DNA of 64,000 bases from Lentzea sp. NBRC 102530 (GCF_030269365.1 NZ_BSTF01000010.1:62001-126000); one strand, 5' to 3'; counted from the stretch's first letter, positions 24,273-32,545 are shown. The notes: generated by a model not told the origin, from the sequence alone. Translations and numbers: made by a program.

Positions 24273-25193
24273 TCAGTTCAGCAGTTCCCAGCCTCGGCGG
24301 GTGAGGCGGTGGCGGACCGATCTGCCGTTGCGGTGGGTGGAGACGAAGCCCGCGGTGCGCAGGGCGGTCGCGTGCTGCGACGCCGTGGGCAGGCTGATGC
24401 CCACGTGCTTGGCGAGTTCGGTGGTGGTGCGTTCGCAGGTGAGCGCGCGCAGGACGAGCGTGCGGGTGCGGCCCAGCGCGAGTTCGAGGCTGGCGCCGCT
24501 CGGCTGGGGTGCGGTGACCGGGTAGAAGAGCAGCGGCTGCGGTTCGGCGAACATCGACACGGCCGGGCGGGTGAGGCCGTTGAGCACCGGCACGAGCAGC
24601 ATCCCGGTGCCGCGCAACGAGATCTCGGTGTCCCAGCCGAGTTCCACGTGCAGCGCGGGCGAGGTCCAGGAGATCGACGGGTGCAGGTGCCCGAGCAGGT
24701 CGCCCAAACCGCGCGACACGGCCTGCGAGGACCGCAGCCGGACCTCGGCGTCGAACGCCTGGCGGGTCTGCGACCAGTGCGGGCCGAGCAGGTCGCGGAA
24801 ACCGGCCGAGAACGCGGACCGCAGGTCCTGGCGCGAGGTCGGCGTACCGGCCGCGAACGAGCGCAGCCACGGCGACGTGGTGCCGAGCATGCTCGCGATC
24901 TGGTCGCGCACCCGTGTGGACGGGACGTCGAGCACCTGGCGGACGGCCTCGTCGAAGTCGGGGCGCGCGGAGTTGAAGAAGTCCGGGATGAACCGGCCGG
25001 GCCTGATGAGTTCGGCGAGCGGGCGGATGTGCGGCAGCAGCAGGCGGTCCCAGTTGCCGCTGTGCACCGAGAACACCAGCTCGTACATGGGCAGTGGTGC
25101 CGGCGCGAACCGCGTGCGCGCCAGGTCTTCGAGTTCGAACAGAATCGTCAGTCCACGCCCTTTGGGCACGGCTTCCGACATCACGATCGGCAT
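24273..25193 (-). CDS. ArsR-type winged-helix regulator
   Basis: A 306-residue regulator with a C-terminal winged helix (residues 240-300: TTELAKHVGISLPTASQHATALRTAGFV, then STHRNGRSVRHRLT). The N-terminal 230 residues resemble in layout those of the regulator at 1693-2667 (an early ELVFSVHSGNWD, central helices), so the two are probably distant paralogues of one actinobacterial family. ATG 25193 has GGGG six bases upstream; ATG 25181 is an alternative. It leads an operon with the TPR gene. The region just upstream holds only loose inverted repeats. Confidence 0.78.
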   Translation of the reverse strand: MPIVMSEAVPKGRGLTILFELEDLARTRFAPAPLPMYELVFSVHSGNWDRLLLPHIRPLAELIRPGRFIPDFFNSARPDFDEAVRQVLDVPSTRVRDQIASMLGTTSPWLRSFAAGTPTSRQDLRSAFSAGFRDLLGPHWSQTRQAFDAEVRLRSSQAVSRGLGDLLGHLHPSISWTSPALHVELGWDTEISLRGTGMLLVPVLNGLTRPAVSMFAEPQPLLFYPVTAPQPSGASLELALGRTRTLVLRALTCERTTTELAKHVGISLPTASQHATALRTAGFVSTHRNGRSVRHRLTRRGWELLN

Positions 25194-25466
25194 GAGCTTC
25201 CCCCCGGAGTGCCACCCACTTCCGAAGGTACGCAGAATTCGTTGTCCGGTGTCAGCGCCGTTCCACTTGACAACGTTCGGTGGACAAACTCCCAGACGAG
25301 CGGCCGGGCCTGTTCGGTGCGCTCGAGCAGCAGGTCACGGATGCGGGCGCGGTCCCGTCGAACTCCAGGCCCGCACCGCGGCGGATCGGCCGGCGTCACC
25401 CCATCGAGTGCACGGGAACCGAGGCCGCCCGGGTGCGGAAGTGGTCGCGGCAGGCCGTTCGCCGCC
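25194..25466. other. Intergenic region without a convincing gene
   Basis: 273 bp between the ArsR-like start and the TetR stop. Short ORFs on both strands (for example 25181-25399 minus) lack a ribosome site and any recognisable family. There is a loose palindrome with TTGACAAC and GTGGACAA around 25267-25287 that might be a regulator site. Nothing else is seen. Confidence 0.5.
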
Positions 25467-26051
25467 TCACCGAGGGGCGAGGTGGTCCCAGGCGGGGCCG
25501 GGCGCGGTGAGGCTGACCAGGAGGGCTTCCAGGTCGATCGGCGGCTGCCGGTCCGGGTGGTGATGCCAGCCGGGTATGGCGCTGATGCCGTCAGCCGCGG
25601 CCGTGATCAGTGCGGTGATGTGGGGCGGGAGACCGTCGGCGGCGAGGTCGTCGTACCAGCGCAGCGTGTCCTCGCGGGCGAGGTCGGTGATCTCCGGGAC
25701 GGTCGCCAGGTGGCTGAGCACGGGGACCAGGTCGCGGAAGTTGCCGGGGTCGCGCGAGAACGCCGCGCTGACCCGGACGTAGGCGCGGGTGAGGCGCCCC
25801 GCCGCGGTGTCCGCGGGGTCCACCGCGGCGAGGACGTCGGCGCGGAACCGGTCGAACAGGTCCTGGGCGAGTGCCCGCACCAGGTCGTCCTTGGTGGCGA
25901 AGTGGTGCAGAAGACCACCCTTGGACACCCCCGCCTCCTTGGCGATGTGGTCGAGGGTGGCCGAGGTGCCGCGGGTGCGGATGCAGGCACCTGCGGCGTC
26001 CAGCAGCGCACGGCGGGTGTCCTCAGGGGTGCGCCCGGCTACCCGCGGCAT
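25467..26051 (-). CDS. TetR family regulator
   Basis: A 194-residue TetR protein. The N-terminal HTH (residues 8-55) reads TRRALLDAAG, then ATLDHIAKEAGVSKGGLLHHFATKDDLV. The C-terminal ligand domain is divergent. ATG 26051 has GGAG seven bases upstream, inside the end of the MFS gene; 3 bp separate the two genes, so it is cotranscribed with the transporter. It most likely represses that operon through the palindrome at 27598-27625 and is released by a transported drug. Confidence 0.87.
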   Translation of the reverse strand: MPRVAGRTPEDTRRALLDAAGACIRTRGTSATLDHIAKEAGVSKGGLLHHFATKDDLVRALAQDLFDRFRADVLAAVDPADTAAGRLTRAYVRVSAAFSRDPGNFRDLVPVLSHLATVPEITDLAREDTLRWYDDLAADGLPPHITALITAAADGISAIPGWHHHPDRQPPIDLEALLVSLTAPGPAWDHLAPR

Positions 26052-26054
26052 GGA

Positions 26055-27593
26055 CTACTCCTCGATCGGGGTCGTGGTGGTGCCGCTCTTCCTACCGGAG
26101 GGGATGGTGCGCCAGGCGATGAGGGCGGCGATCACGGTGATCGCGGCGGCGACGACCGAGGTGACCTGCATGGCGGTCGTGAACGCCTCCCGCGCGGCCT
26201 CGACCACGCCCGAGTCGCGGGCGGTGTTGACCGCGGTGGCCAGCGAGTCCTCCACGGCGGTGCGGGTGGCACCGGACAGGTCGGCGGGCAGGTCCAGGGA
26301 CGCCCGGTAGACCAGGGTCACCGTCGAGCCGAGCAACGCGATGCCGAGGGCCCCGCCGAGTTCGAACGCCATCTCGGAGATGGCCGAGGCGGCGCCGGCA
26401 CGTTCGGACGGCACGGCGGAGATCACGGCGTCCGTGGTGAGCGTCATCGCCACGCCGATGCCCAGTCCCAGCGGCAGCAGGGCCGCCGCCAGCCACAGGA
26501 CGTCGCCGGTGTTCTCGGCGGCGGCGACGAGCACCAGGCCGAGTGCGGCGAGCAGCAGGCCCACCCCCACGGCACGGCCGGTGCCCAGCCGTGCCACGAG
26601 CAGCCCGACCACGGCGACGGCCAGGATGGACGCCACCGTAGTGGGCAACTCCACCAGCCCCGCGGCCAGCGGCCGCAGGCCGCGCACGAGCTGCAGGTAC
26701 TGGGAGAAGAAGAACAGCACCCCCATCAGCGCGAAGATCGCGACGAAGTTGGCCAGCACCGCTCCGCTGAACGCCTTGTCGGCGAACAACTCCACGTCGA
26801 TCAGCGGCGTCTTCAGCCGGCGCTGGCGGCGGACGAACAGCACACCCGCCGTCACGCCGACCACCGTCGCGAGCACCGACCGGAGGTCCACACCGGTGCC
26901 GATGGTGTGCTTGACCGCGTAGACCAGCGGAACGACGGCCGCCATCGACATCGCCGCCGAGATCAGGTCGAACCGGCCGGGCCGGGGGTTGCGCGACTCC
27001 GGCAGCAGGACCGCACCCGCCACCAGGAACACCAGGACCACCGGCACGTTGATCAGGAACACCGAGCCCCACCAGAAGTGCTCCAGCAGCAGTCCCCCGA
27101 CCAGCGGCCCGAGCGCCATGCCGCCGGCCGAGGCCGCTGACCAGATCGCGATCGCCCTGGTGCGTTCGCCCTGCTCGGGGAACATGTTGCGGATGATCGA
27201 CAGCGTGGACGGCATGATGGTCGCCCCGGCCACGCCGAGCAGCAGCCGTGCCGCGATCAGCATCTCCGCGTTCGGCGCGAACGCGGCCAGCGCCGACGCC
27301 GCACCGAACGCCGCCGTGCCCGCCAGCAACACGCGCTTGCGTCCGAGCCGGTCGGCGAGCGTGCCCGTGGTCACCAGCAGGCCCGCCAGGGCCAGGGCGT
27401 AGATGTCCCCGATCCACAGGATCTGCGTCGAACTCGGCGCCAGGTCGGCGGTCAGCGACGGCACGGCCAGGTAGAGCACCGTGCCGTCGATGGCCAGCAG
27501 CAGCATCGAACCGACCAGCACCACCAGCGCCGCCCACCTGCGCTTGTAGGGTGCCGGCACCTTCGTCGCCATACGGGCGTCACCAGGAGTCAC
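26055..27593 (-). CDS. MFS drug efflux transporter (DHA2/EmrB-QacA type)
   Basis: A 512-residue membrane protein with about 14 hydrophobic segments. The first segment carries the DHA2-type motif VGSMLLLAIDGTVLYLAVPSLT; then come ADRLGRKRVLL (the loop 2-3 motif) and GVAGATIMPSTLSIIRNMFP (motif C region). Such proton-driven pumps export cationic or hydrophobic drugs. The GTG at 27593 lies right beside the operator and has no Shine-Dalgarno; ATG 27572 is an alternative. It is followed by its TetR gene. Confidence 0.88.
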   Translation of the reverse strand: MTPGDARMATKVPAPYKRRWAALVVLVGSMLLLAIDGTVLYLAVPSLTADLAPSSTQILWIGDIYALALAGLLVTTGTLADRLGRKRVLLAGTAAFGAASALAAFAPNAEMLIAARLLLGVAGATIMPSTLSIIRNMFPEQGERTRAIAIWSAASAGGMALGPLVGGLLLEHFWWGSVFLINVPVVLVFLVAGAVLLPESRNPRPGRFDLISAAMSMAAVVPLVYAVKHTIGTGVDLRSVLATVVGVTAGVLFVRRQRRLKTPLIDVELFADKAFSGAVLANFVAIFALMGVLFFFSQYLQLVRGLRPLAAGLVELPTTVASILAVAVVGLLVARLGTGRAVGVGLLLAALGLVLVAAAENTGDVLWLAAALLPLGLGIGVAMTLTTDAVISAVPSERAGAASAISEMAFELGGALGIALLGSTVTLVYRASLDLPADLSGATRTAVEDSLATAVNTARDSGVVEAAREAFTTAMQVTSVVAAAITVIAALIAWRTIPSGRKSGTTTTPIEE

Positions 27594-27597
27594 CTGG

Positions 27598-27625
27598 TTA
27601 TTGTACCGGCTGGACGGTGCAATAA
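27598..27625. promoter_or_regulatory. TetR-type operator of the MFS-TetR operon
   Basis: TTATTGTACCG, six bases, then CGGTGCAATAA: 11-bp arms with one mismatch. It lies 4 bp upstream of the MFS start codon, where a bound repressor would block initiation. Confidence 0.7.
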
Positions 27626-27659
27626 GCTCAGCACGTGACGGGGCCGACCACCCCGCGGG

Positions 27660-27857
27660 TCACTTCTTCGGCGAGATCACCCCAGCGCGGAACAGCACGA
27701 TCGGGGCCAGCACGGACACCACGAACAGCGGCAGGTACCGCGTCCAGGTCTGACCGGTCAGGTGCTGGACGTAGGACCCGGCCACGCCCGCCAGCGCTCC
27801 CAGGAGCAGGAGGGCGAGCACGACGAGAACGCGTTTGCGGCGACCGGGCTTCTTCAT
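27660..27857 (-). CDS. Small two-helix membrane protein
   Basis: A 65-residue basic protein: a charged start (MKKPGRRKR), a hydrophobic helix VLVVLALLLLGALAGVAG, a short polar loop, a second helix (LPLFVVSVLAPIVLF) and a basic end. I chose ATG 27857; an in-frame GTG at 27863 has GGAAG four bases upstream and is equally possible. No family recognised. It stands alone between the MFS and MarR genes. Confidence 0.6.
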   Translation of the reverse strand: MKKPGRRKRVLVVLALLLLGALAGVAGSYVQHLTGQTWTRYLPLFVVSVLAPIVLFRAGVISPKK

Positions 27858-27951
27858 CCGCACATCACTTCCGATCGTCGGTTCGGTTCTCCGCCCTGGT
27901 TCTCGCCCCGGCGCGCCGGCAAACCCCGGGCCACCTGATCGGACCAGTCGA

Positions 27952-28446
27952 TCAAGGGCGCGCGTCGAGCCGCCCGCACGCCTCGTTCGCCGCCGCGGTG
28001 ATCCTGCCCAGGAACGCGGTGACCAGGCGGAGTTCGGCCGATGGCGTCGTGCGCAGGACGTCCGCGATCTCGGCGCCGGCGACGGCGAGGAAGCGGCGGG
28101 CGTGCTCGCGTGCGGCCGGGGCGGGCCTCAGCGTGACGCGGCGGCGGTCAGCGCTCTCCCGGCTGCGGACGAGGTGCCCGGCGGCCTCGAGCCGGTTGAG
28201 CAGGATCGTGGTGGCGCCGGTCGTCATGCCGATCTGACGGGCCAGCCGCACGGGCGAGAGAGGTGTGCCCGCCTCGGCCGCCCAGATGATCTGCCCGAGC
28301 GCGTTCGTGTCGGAGGCGGGCAGCCGTGTCCACGCGGCGAGGTGCTGGTTGAGCGCGGTGAACGCCAAAGTCCAGTCGCGCAGGCCGTGCATCACCTCGA
28401 CCTGGGCCGCTGACCAGCTCTCCGCCAGCGGGTCCGTGCCTGTCAT
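27952..28446 (-). CDS. MarR family regulator
   Basis: A 164-residue winged-helix regulator: SPVRLARQIGMTTGATTILLNRLEAAGHLVR followed by the wing motif ESADRRRVTL, typical of MarR (DxRxx). ATG 28446 has AAGGAGG five bases upstream; an in-frame upstream start would run through the operator. It is divergent from the FAD monooxygenase gene, with a perfect 19-bp palindrome between them, so it most likely represses both. Confidence 0.87.
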   Translation of the reverse strand: MTGTDPLAESWSAAQVEVMHGLRDWTLAFTALNQHLAAWTRLPASDTNALGQIIWAAEAGTPLSPVRLARQIGMTTGATTILLNRLEAAGHLVRSRESADRRRVTLRPAPAAREHARRFLAVAGAEIADVLRTTPSAELRLVTAFLGRITAAANEACGRLDARP

Positions 28447-28467
28447 GCAGCCTCCTTCACGGCGAAG

Positions 28468-28486
28468 TAGCTTTGCTGCAAAGCTA
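28468..28486. promoter_or_regulatory. Perfect MarR-type palindrome between the divergent genes
   Basis: TAGCTTTGC-T-GCAAAGCTA: 9-bp perfect arms, 21 bp from the MarR start and 16 bp from the monooxygenase start. The size and place suit a MarR dimer controlling both promoters. Confidence 0.78.
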
Positions 28487-28502
28487 TCAAGGGGAGTGGC
28501 AC

Positions 28503-29690
28503 ATGACGACACGGCACGCGGCGATCTCCGGCGCGAGCATCGCCGGGCTCTCGGCCGCGTTCTGGCTGCGGCGCACCGGCTGGGAGGTGACCGTGCTGGA
28601 GCGGGCGGAGGCGTTCCGCGACGGCGGGCAGAACGTCGACGTCCGCGGCACCGCCCGCGAGGTCCTCACCAGGATGGGACTCTTCGACGCGGTCAAGGAC
28701 CAGAACACCACCGAGACGGGCACGGTGTTCGTCGACTCCTCGGGCCGGGTGCTCGCGGAACTGCCCGACGCGGGCCCGGACGGCGCGACGGCCGAACTGG
28801 AGGTCCTGCGTGGCGACTTCGCCGCCACGATCCTGCACAACCTGCCGGACGGGGTCGAGATCGTCTACGGCGACACGGTGTCCGGCGTCGAGGACGGTCC
28901 CGAGCACGTCACGGTGAGCACCGCCGCGGGCCGCCACCTGCGCGCCGACCTCCTCGTGATCGCCGAGGGCGTCCGCTCCGCCACCCGCGACCTGCTCTTC
29001 GGCGACCTCGTCGAACGCCGCGACCTCGGCGTCGCCATGGTGTTCGGCACGATCCCCCGCACGGCGAGCGACGACACCCGCTGGCGCTGGTACACGACCA
29101 CCGGCGGACGGCAGGTCCACCTGCGGCCGGACAACCACGGCACGACCCGCGCGATGCTCGCCTGCACGGGAGACTTCGGCGGGCTCGGCCGCGCCGACGC
29201 CCTGAGCCGGTTCCGCGACCGCTACGCCGGCGCGGGCTGGGAGACCCGCCGCGTGCTCGACGGGTTCGACGACTCCGAGGACGTGTACGTCGACCAGCTC
29301 ACCCAGATCCGGATGCCTGCGTGGCACCGCGGCCGGGTGTGCCTCGCGGGCGACGCCGCGTGGTGCGTCACGCCGATGGGCGGGGGTGGCGCGTCGCTGG
29401 CCCTCATCAGCGGCTACGTCCTGGCCGCCGCGACGGCCGCGCCGGGACGGCTCGAGGACGGGCTCGCGGCGTACGAGGACTGGATGCGGCCGCTGGTCGA
29501 CGACGTGCAGAACTTCCCGGGGTGGCTCCTGCGGTTCGCCTACCCGCGCACGCGGTTCGGGCTGCGGCTGCGGCGGCTGGCCGACCGGGTGTTCACGTCA
29601 CGCCTGCTGGCACCGCTGACGGCGAAGATGACCCAGGTCGCGTCGAGCGAACGGGCGCTGCCGCCGGTGGAGTCGGTGCGCGCCGGCTGA
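28503..29690 (+). CDS. FAD-dependent monooxygenase (PHBH fold)
   Basis: A 395-residue flavoprotein. The N-terminal dinucleotide-binding fold has GASIAGL and ends in the acidic VTVLERA. A central region is followed by the second FAD motif LAGDAAWCVTPMGGGGASLAL (around residues 281-301). Such enzymes hydroxylate aromatic compounds or inactivate drugs (compare tetracycline- and rifampicin-type monooxygenases). GGGGAG lies six bases before ATG 28503. Divergent to a MarR gene with a shared palindrome, so probably induced by its substrate or a related phenolic. Confidence 0.86.
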   Translation: MTTRHAAISGASIAGLSAAFWLRRTGWEVTVLERAEAFRDGGQNVDVRGTAREVLTRMGLFDAVKDQNTTETGTVFVDSSGRVLAELPDAGPDGATAELEVLRGDFAATILHNLPDGVEIVYGDTVSGVEDGPEHVTVSTAAGRHLRADLLVIAEGVRSATRDLLFGDLVERRDLGVAMVFGTIPRTASDDTRWRWYTTTGGRQVHLRPDNHGTTRAMLACTGDFGGLGRADALSRFRDRYAGAGWETRRVLDGFDDSEDVYVDQLTQIRMPAWHRGRVCLAGDAAWCVTPMGGGGASLALISGYVLAAATAAPGRLEDGLAAYEDWMRPLVDDVQNFPGWLLRFAYPRTRFGLRLRRLADRVFTSRLLAPLTAKMTQVASSERALPPVESVRAG

Positions 29691-29710
29691 GCCTCGGCCG
29701 CACCCCGAGG

Positions 29711-29732
29711 TTATTGACAGATCGATCCATAA
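29711..29732. promoter_or_regulatory. TetR-type operator/promoter of the TetR gene at 29751
   Basis: An imperfect palindrome with TTAT and ATAA ends and a GATCGATC core. Inside it is a -35-like TTGACA (29714-29719), with TACGGT (29738-29743) 18 bases on. Transcription would start at or next to the ATG (29751), so the mRNA is probably leaderless. A closely similar site precedes the SDR gene. Confidence 0.62.
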
Positions 29733-29750
29733 CCTCCTACGGTTCAGGAC

Positions 29751-30338
29751 ATGGCGCGACCGCGTGAGTTCGACCGGGCAGAGGCGTTGCAGAAGGCCAC
29801 CAAGGTCTTCTGGGACAAGGGTTACGCGGCCACGTCCACCGACCACCTCCTCAAGGAGATGAACATCGGTCGGCAGAGCCTCTACAACGCCTTCGGGGAC
29901 AAGCGAAAGCTCTACCTCGAGGCGCTGGAGTCCTATCAGGACGCCACGGTCGCCGGCCACGTGCGACGCCTGACCGACCCCGAGTCCCCCTTGGAAGGCA
30001 TCCGGCAACTCCTCGCCGGAATCGCCCCCGAAGACGACGAACTGCGATCCCTGGGCTGCCTCGGCGTCGGGTCGGTCAGCGAGTTCGGCCCCGCGGACCC
30101 GGAACTCGCGCGCCTGCGGGACCGGACCAACCGGATCCTGGGCGAGGAGGTCTCGACCAGGATCCGGGCGGCCCAGGCCCTCGGCGAGATCGACGAGTCG
30201 GTCGACGTCGCGGACGCCACCGGGTTCGTGCTGCTCACGATGACCGGCCTGCAGGTGTCGGCCCGCGCCGGCGCCGACGTGGCGTCCATGCGCCGCCAGG
30301 CCGACTTCGTGGTCGACCGCCTCGCGGCCCGCTCCTGA
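29751..30338 (+). CDS. TetR family regulator
   Basis: A 195-residue TetR protein of the type MARPREFDRAEALQKATKVFWDKGYAATSTDHL, with recognition helix NIGRQSLYNAFGDKRKLYLEAL. The C-terminal domain contains GCLGVGSVSEFG, common in regulators of quinone- or electrophile-responsive oxidoreductases. It is followed by an SDR gene; the same operator motif lies before both genes, so it probably controls itself and the SDR. Confidence 0.87.
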   Translation: MARPREFDRAEALQKATKVFWDKGYAATSTDHLLKEMNIGRQSLYNAFGDKRKLYLEALESYQDATVAGHVRRLTDPESPLEGIRQLLAGIAPEDDELRSLGCLGVGSVSEFGPADPELARLRDRTNRILGEEVSTRIRAAQALGEIDESVDVADATGFVLLTMTGLQVSARAGADVASMRRQADFVVDRLAARS

Positions 30339-30376
30339 CACTTCCCGGGCACGACGGCGCGTTTGTCGTACCCCAA

Positions 30377-30398
30377 TTATTGACTGATCTGTCCAGAA
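30377..30398. promoter_or_regulatory. Second TetR-type operator, before the SDR gene
   Basis: TTATTGAC-T-GATC followed by TG-TCCA shares 18 of 22 positions with the site at 29711-29732. It lies about 12 bp before the SDR start at 30410. The repetition supports control of both genes by the TetR protein between them. Confidence 0.6.
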
Positions 30399-30409
30399 AG
30401 GGATTTCCC

Positions 30410-31153
30410 ATGAGCAGCACCACCTCCCGGTCCCGCCGTCCGGCCGCCCTCGTCTTCGGCGGGTCCCGCGGGATCGGGGCCGCGGCGGTCACCCGGCTGG
30501 CCGCCGAGGGCCACGCGGTGACGTTCACCTACAACACGAGCCCCGGCAAAGCGCAGGACCTGGTCGAAGCGGTCGAACGCGACGGCGGCCGCGCGTTCGC
30601 CGTGCAGGCCGACAGCGCCGATCCCGCGGCCCTGCGCGCGGCGGTCGACCAGGCCGTCGAGCACTTCGGTGAGCTGGGGGTCGTCGTGGTCAACGCCGGT
30701 GTCCTGCGCACCGGCACCATCGACACCGTCACCCTGGAAGACCTCGACCTCATGCTGGCCGTGAACGTCCGCGGCGTGTTCCTCGCGATCCAGGCCACCG
30801 TGCCGCACCTGGTGGACGGCGCCCGCGTCATCACGATCGGCAGCAACGTCGCGATCCGCACCGGCACCCCCGGCGCCAGCGTCTACCAGCTCACCAAGAC
30901 CGCGGTGGCGGGCATGGTCAAGGGCGTGGCGCTGGACCTCGCGCCCCGCGGGATCACGGTGAACAACGTCCAGCCCGGCCCGATCGACACCGACCTCAAC
31001 GCCGGGGCGCTCGACCAGCTCGCGGCGGGCAGCCCACTGCGCCGGGTCGGCAGCACCGCCGAGATCGCGGGCCTCATCGCGTTCCTCGCCGGCGACGACT
31101 CCCGGTACATCACCGGCGCGAGCCTGACCGCCGACGGTGGCTACACGCTCTGA
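30410..31153 (+). CDS. Short-chain dehydrogenase/reductase
   Basis: A 247-residue classical SDR: the cofactor motif GGSRGIG near the N-terminus, NAG after beta-4, the catalytic Tyr-x3-Lys in SVYQLTKTAV, the PGPIDTD motif and a C-terminal GASLTADGG. An Arg after the glycine motif region and Asn at the end of beta-2 (TYNTS) suggest NADPH use; the substrate is unknown. It lies behind a copy of the TetR operator, suggesting induction by a reactive carbonyl or quinone. Confidence 0.86.
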   Translation: MSSTTSRSRRPAALVFGGSRGIGAAAVTRLAAEGHAVTFTYNTSPGKAQDLVEAVERDGGRAFAVQADSADPAALRAAVDQAVEHFGELGVVVVNAGVLRTGTIDTVTLEDLDLMLAVNVRGVFLAIQATVPHLVDGARVITIGSNVAIRTGTPGASVYQLTKTAVAGMVKGVALDLAPRGITVNNVQPGPIDTDLNAGALDQLAAGSPLRRVGSTAEIAGLIAFLAGDDSRYITGASLTADGGYTL

Positions 31154-31170
31154 CCCCTTCCCGACCGTCG

Positions 31171-31239
31171 TCGGCGCGTCGCGGTGACCGTCATGACCAC
31201 GGTCATCTGACGGGCACTGCGCGCGGGCCGACGCGCCGA
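31171..31239. repeat. Nested inverted repeats between SDR and SnoaL-like genes
   Basis: Outer arms TCGGCGCGTCG (31171-31181) and CGACGCGCCGA (31229-31239) are a perfect 11 bp. Inside is a smaller hairpin, TGACCGT-7-ACGGTCA (31185-31205). No T-run follows. This may be a transcription barrier, mRNA structure or a regulator site. Confidence 0.55.
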
Positions 31240-31284
31240 CGATGGTCCTCACCAACACCACGCAGCACCACGAGGAGTCCGGCC

Positions 31285-31647
31285 ATGTCGAACAAGGAAG
31301 TCCTCCGCACCGCGATGCGCGAGCTCTTCGAGGAGAAGGACGTCACCGCGCTCGACCGGTACTGGGCGGAGCCCTACGTCCAGCACAGCCCGAACCTGCC
31401 CAACGGACTCGACGGGCTGCGCGCCGCGGTGCCGTCGCTCGCAGGGTTCCGCTGGCGGCCCGAACGGATCTTCGAGGACGGCGACTTCGTGATCGCGCAC
31501 AGCAGGGTCAGCGGCTGGCTGCCCGAGGGCGACGCGGCGATCGTCGACATCTTCCGCTTCGAGGACGGCCGCATCGTCGAGCACTGGGACGTGGTCCAGC
31601 CCTACGTGCCGGCCGAGCAGACCGCGAGCGGGAACGACATGGTCTGA
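31285..31647 (+). CDS. SnoaL-like / NTF2-fold protein
   Basis: A 120-residue protein of the SnoaL-like NTF2 fold: MRELFEEKDVTALDRYWAEPYVQHSPNLPNGLDGLRA, then VDIFRFEDGRIVEHWDVVQ. These cone-shaped proteins include polyketide cyclases, small hydrolases and many unassigned members. GAGGAG lies eight bases before ATG. No clear operon with neighbours; the SDR upstream is 131 bp away, separated by nested hairpins. Confidence 0.83.
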   Translation: MSNKEVLRTAMRELFEEKDVTALDRYWAEPYVQHSPNLPNGLDGLRAAVPSLAGFRWRPERIFEDGDFVIAHSRVSGWLPEGDAAIVDIFRFEDGRIVEHWDVVQPYVPAEQTASGNDMV

Positions 31648-31663
31648 ACCGGGCGGTCGCCCC

Positions 31664-32491
31664 TCACCCGGCGACACCCGGTCCCGCCAGGAGGTCCTCG
31701 GTGGCTTCCCACAGCGCACGCTGCACCGCCTCGTCCCGACCGGGCGCCGGGCACCGCAACGGCCTGGCGTCCCTGACCGAGAAGTAGCCGCCGGTGACGC
31801 CGTCGAAGACGGGGTCGGTCGCGAGGCGGGTGATGATCGAGGCGCCCCTGGCCGGGTCGCCGACCCGCACCGCGTGCAGCACCTTCTCCAGCACGCCCGC
31901 GAACGGCAGTTCCCGTCCCAGCCCGGTGGTGTTGAAGCCGGGGTCGCAGCAGTTCGACGTGACCCCGGTGCCGGCCAGCCGGCGCGCGAGCTCCTGGCTG
32001 AACATGATGTCCATCAACTTGGTGCGGCCGTAGTGGGAGGCCGACGTCAGCGCGGTCGCCGGATCGATGCCGCGGGCCTGCCGCGCCGCCTCGGACGCGA
32101 CGGTGACGACACGCGCGGACGAAGCGATCAGCTTGGCCCGCAACGCGTTCGTCAGCACCCAGGGCGCCAGGTAGTTCACCGCGGTCATCTCGGGCAGGCC
32201 GTCCGCGGTGAGGCGCGGGCTGAACGCGTGGATCCCGGCGTTGTTGATGAGCACGTCGACGCGGTCGTAGTGCGCGTCCACGGCATCGGCGGCGCGGCGG
32301 ACCTCCCGCAGCGAGGACAGGTCGGCGACGAACGCGGTGACGGTCACGCCCGGCCCGATCGCGGCGCGCAGCTCGTCCACCTTGGCGGCGTTGCGGGCGA
32401 CCACCCCCAGGTCGACGCCCCGGCGGGCCAGGTCGAGCGCGACGAGCCTGCCCAGGCCGTGCGTCGCGCCGGTGATGACAGCGGTGGTCAT
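31664..32491 (-). CDS. Short-chain dehydrogenase/reductase (retinol-dehydrogenase-like)
   Basis: A 275-residue SDR: TGATHGLG cofactor loop, VARN at the end of beta-2 (NADP-type), NNAGIH, a catalytic site with Tyr-x3-Lys in SHYGRTKLM, and the PGFNTTGL loop. Substrate unknown. It is divergent from a MarR gene across a region with two identical perfect palindromes and is thus the probable target of that regulator. Confidence 0.85.
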   Translation of the reverse strand: MTTAVITGATHGLGRLVALDLARRGVDLGVVARNAAKVDELRAAIGPGVTVTAFVADLSSLREVRRAADAVDAHYDRVDVLINNAGIHAFSPRLTADGLPEMTAVNYLAPWVLTNALRAKLIASSARVVTVASEAARQARGIDPATALTSASHYGRTKLMDIMFSQELARRLAGTGVTSNCCDPGFNTTGLGRELPFAGVLEKVLHAVRVGDPARGASIITRLATDPVFDGVTGGYFSVRDARPLRCPAPGRDEAVQRALWEATEDLLAGPGVAG

Positions 32492-32508
32492 GACTCTCCT
32501 ATATCGTG

Positions 32509-32545
32509 AGGTACCTCAATACTGTCACAACACTGAGGTACCTCA
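32509..32545. promoter_or_regulatory. Two identical MarR-type palindromes
   Basis: TGAGGTACCTCA occurs at 32509-32520 and again at 32534-32545, centres 25 bp apart. Both are perfect 12-bp palindromes, extended on their outer sides by CG/CG. They lie between the divergent SDR and MarR starts (32491 and 32550), so one regulator could cover both promoters. Confidence 0.78.

Noticed and set aside
25181-25399. A 72-codon minus-strand ORF before the ArsR-like gene
   Set aside because: No ribosome site, no family and it overlaps the start of the regulator.
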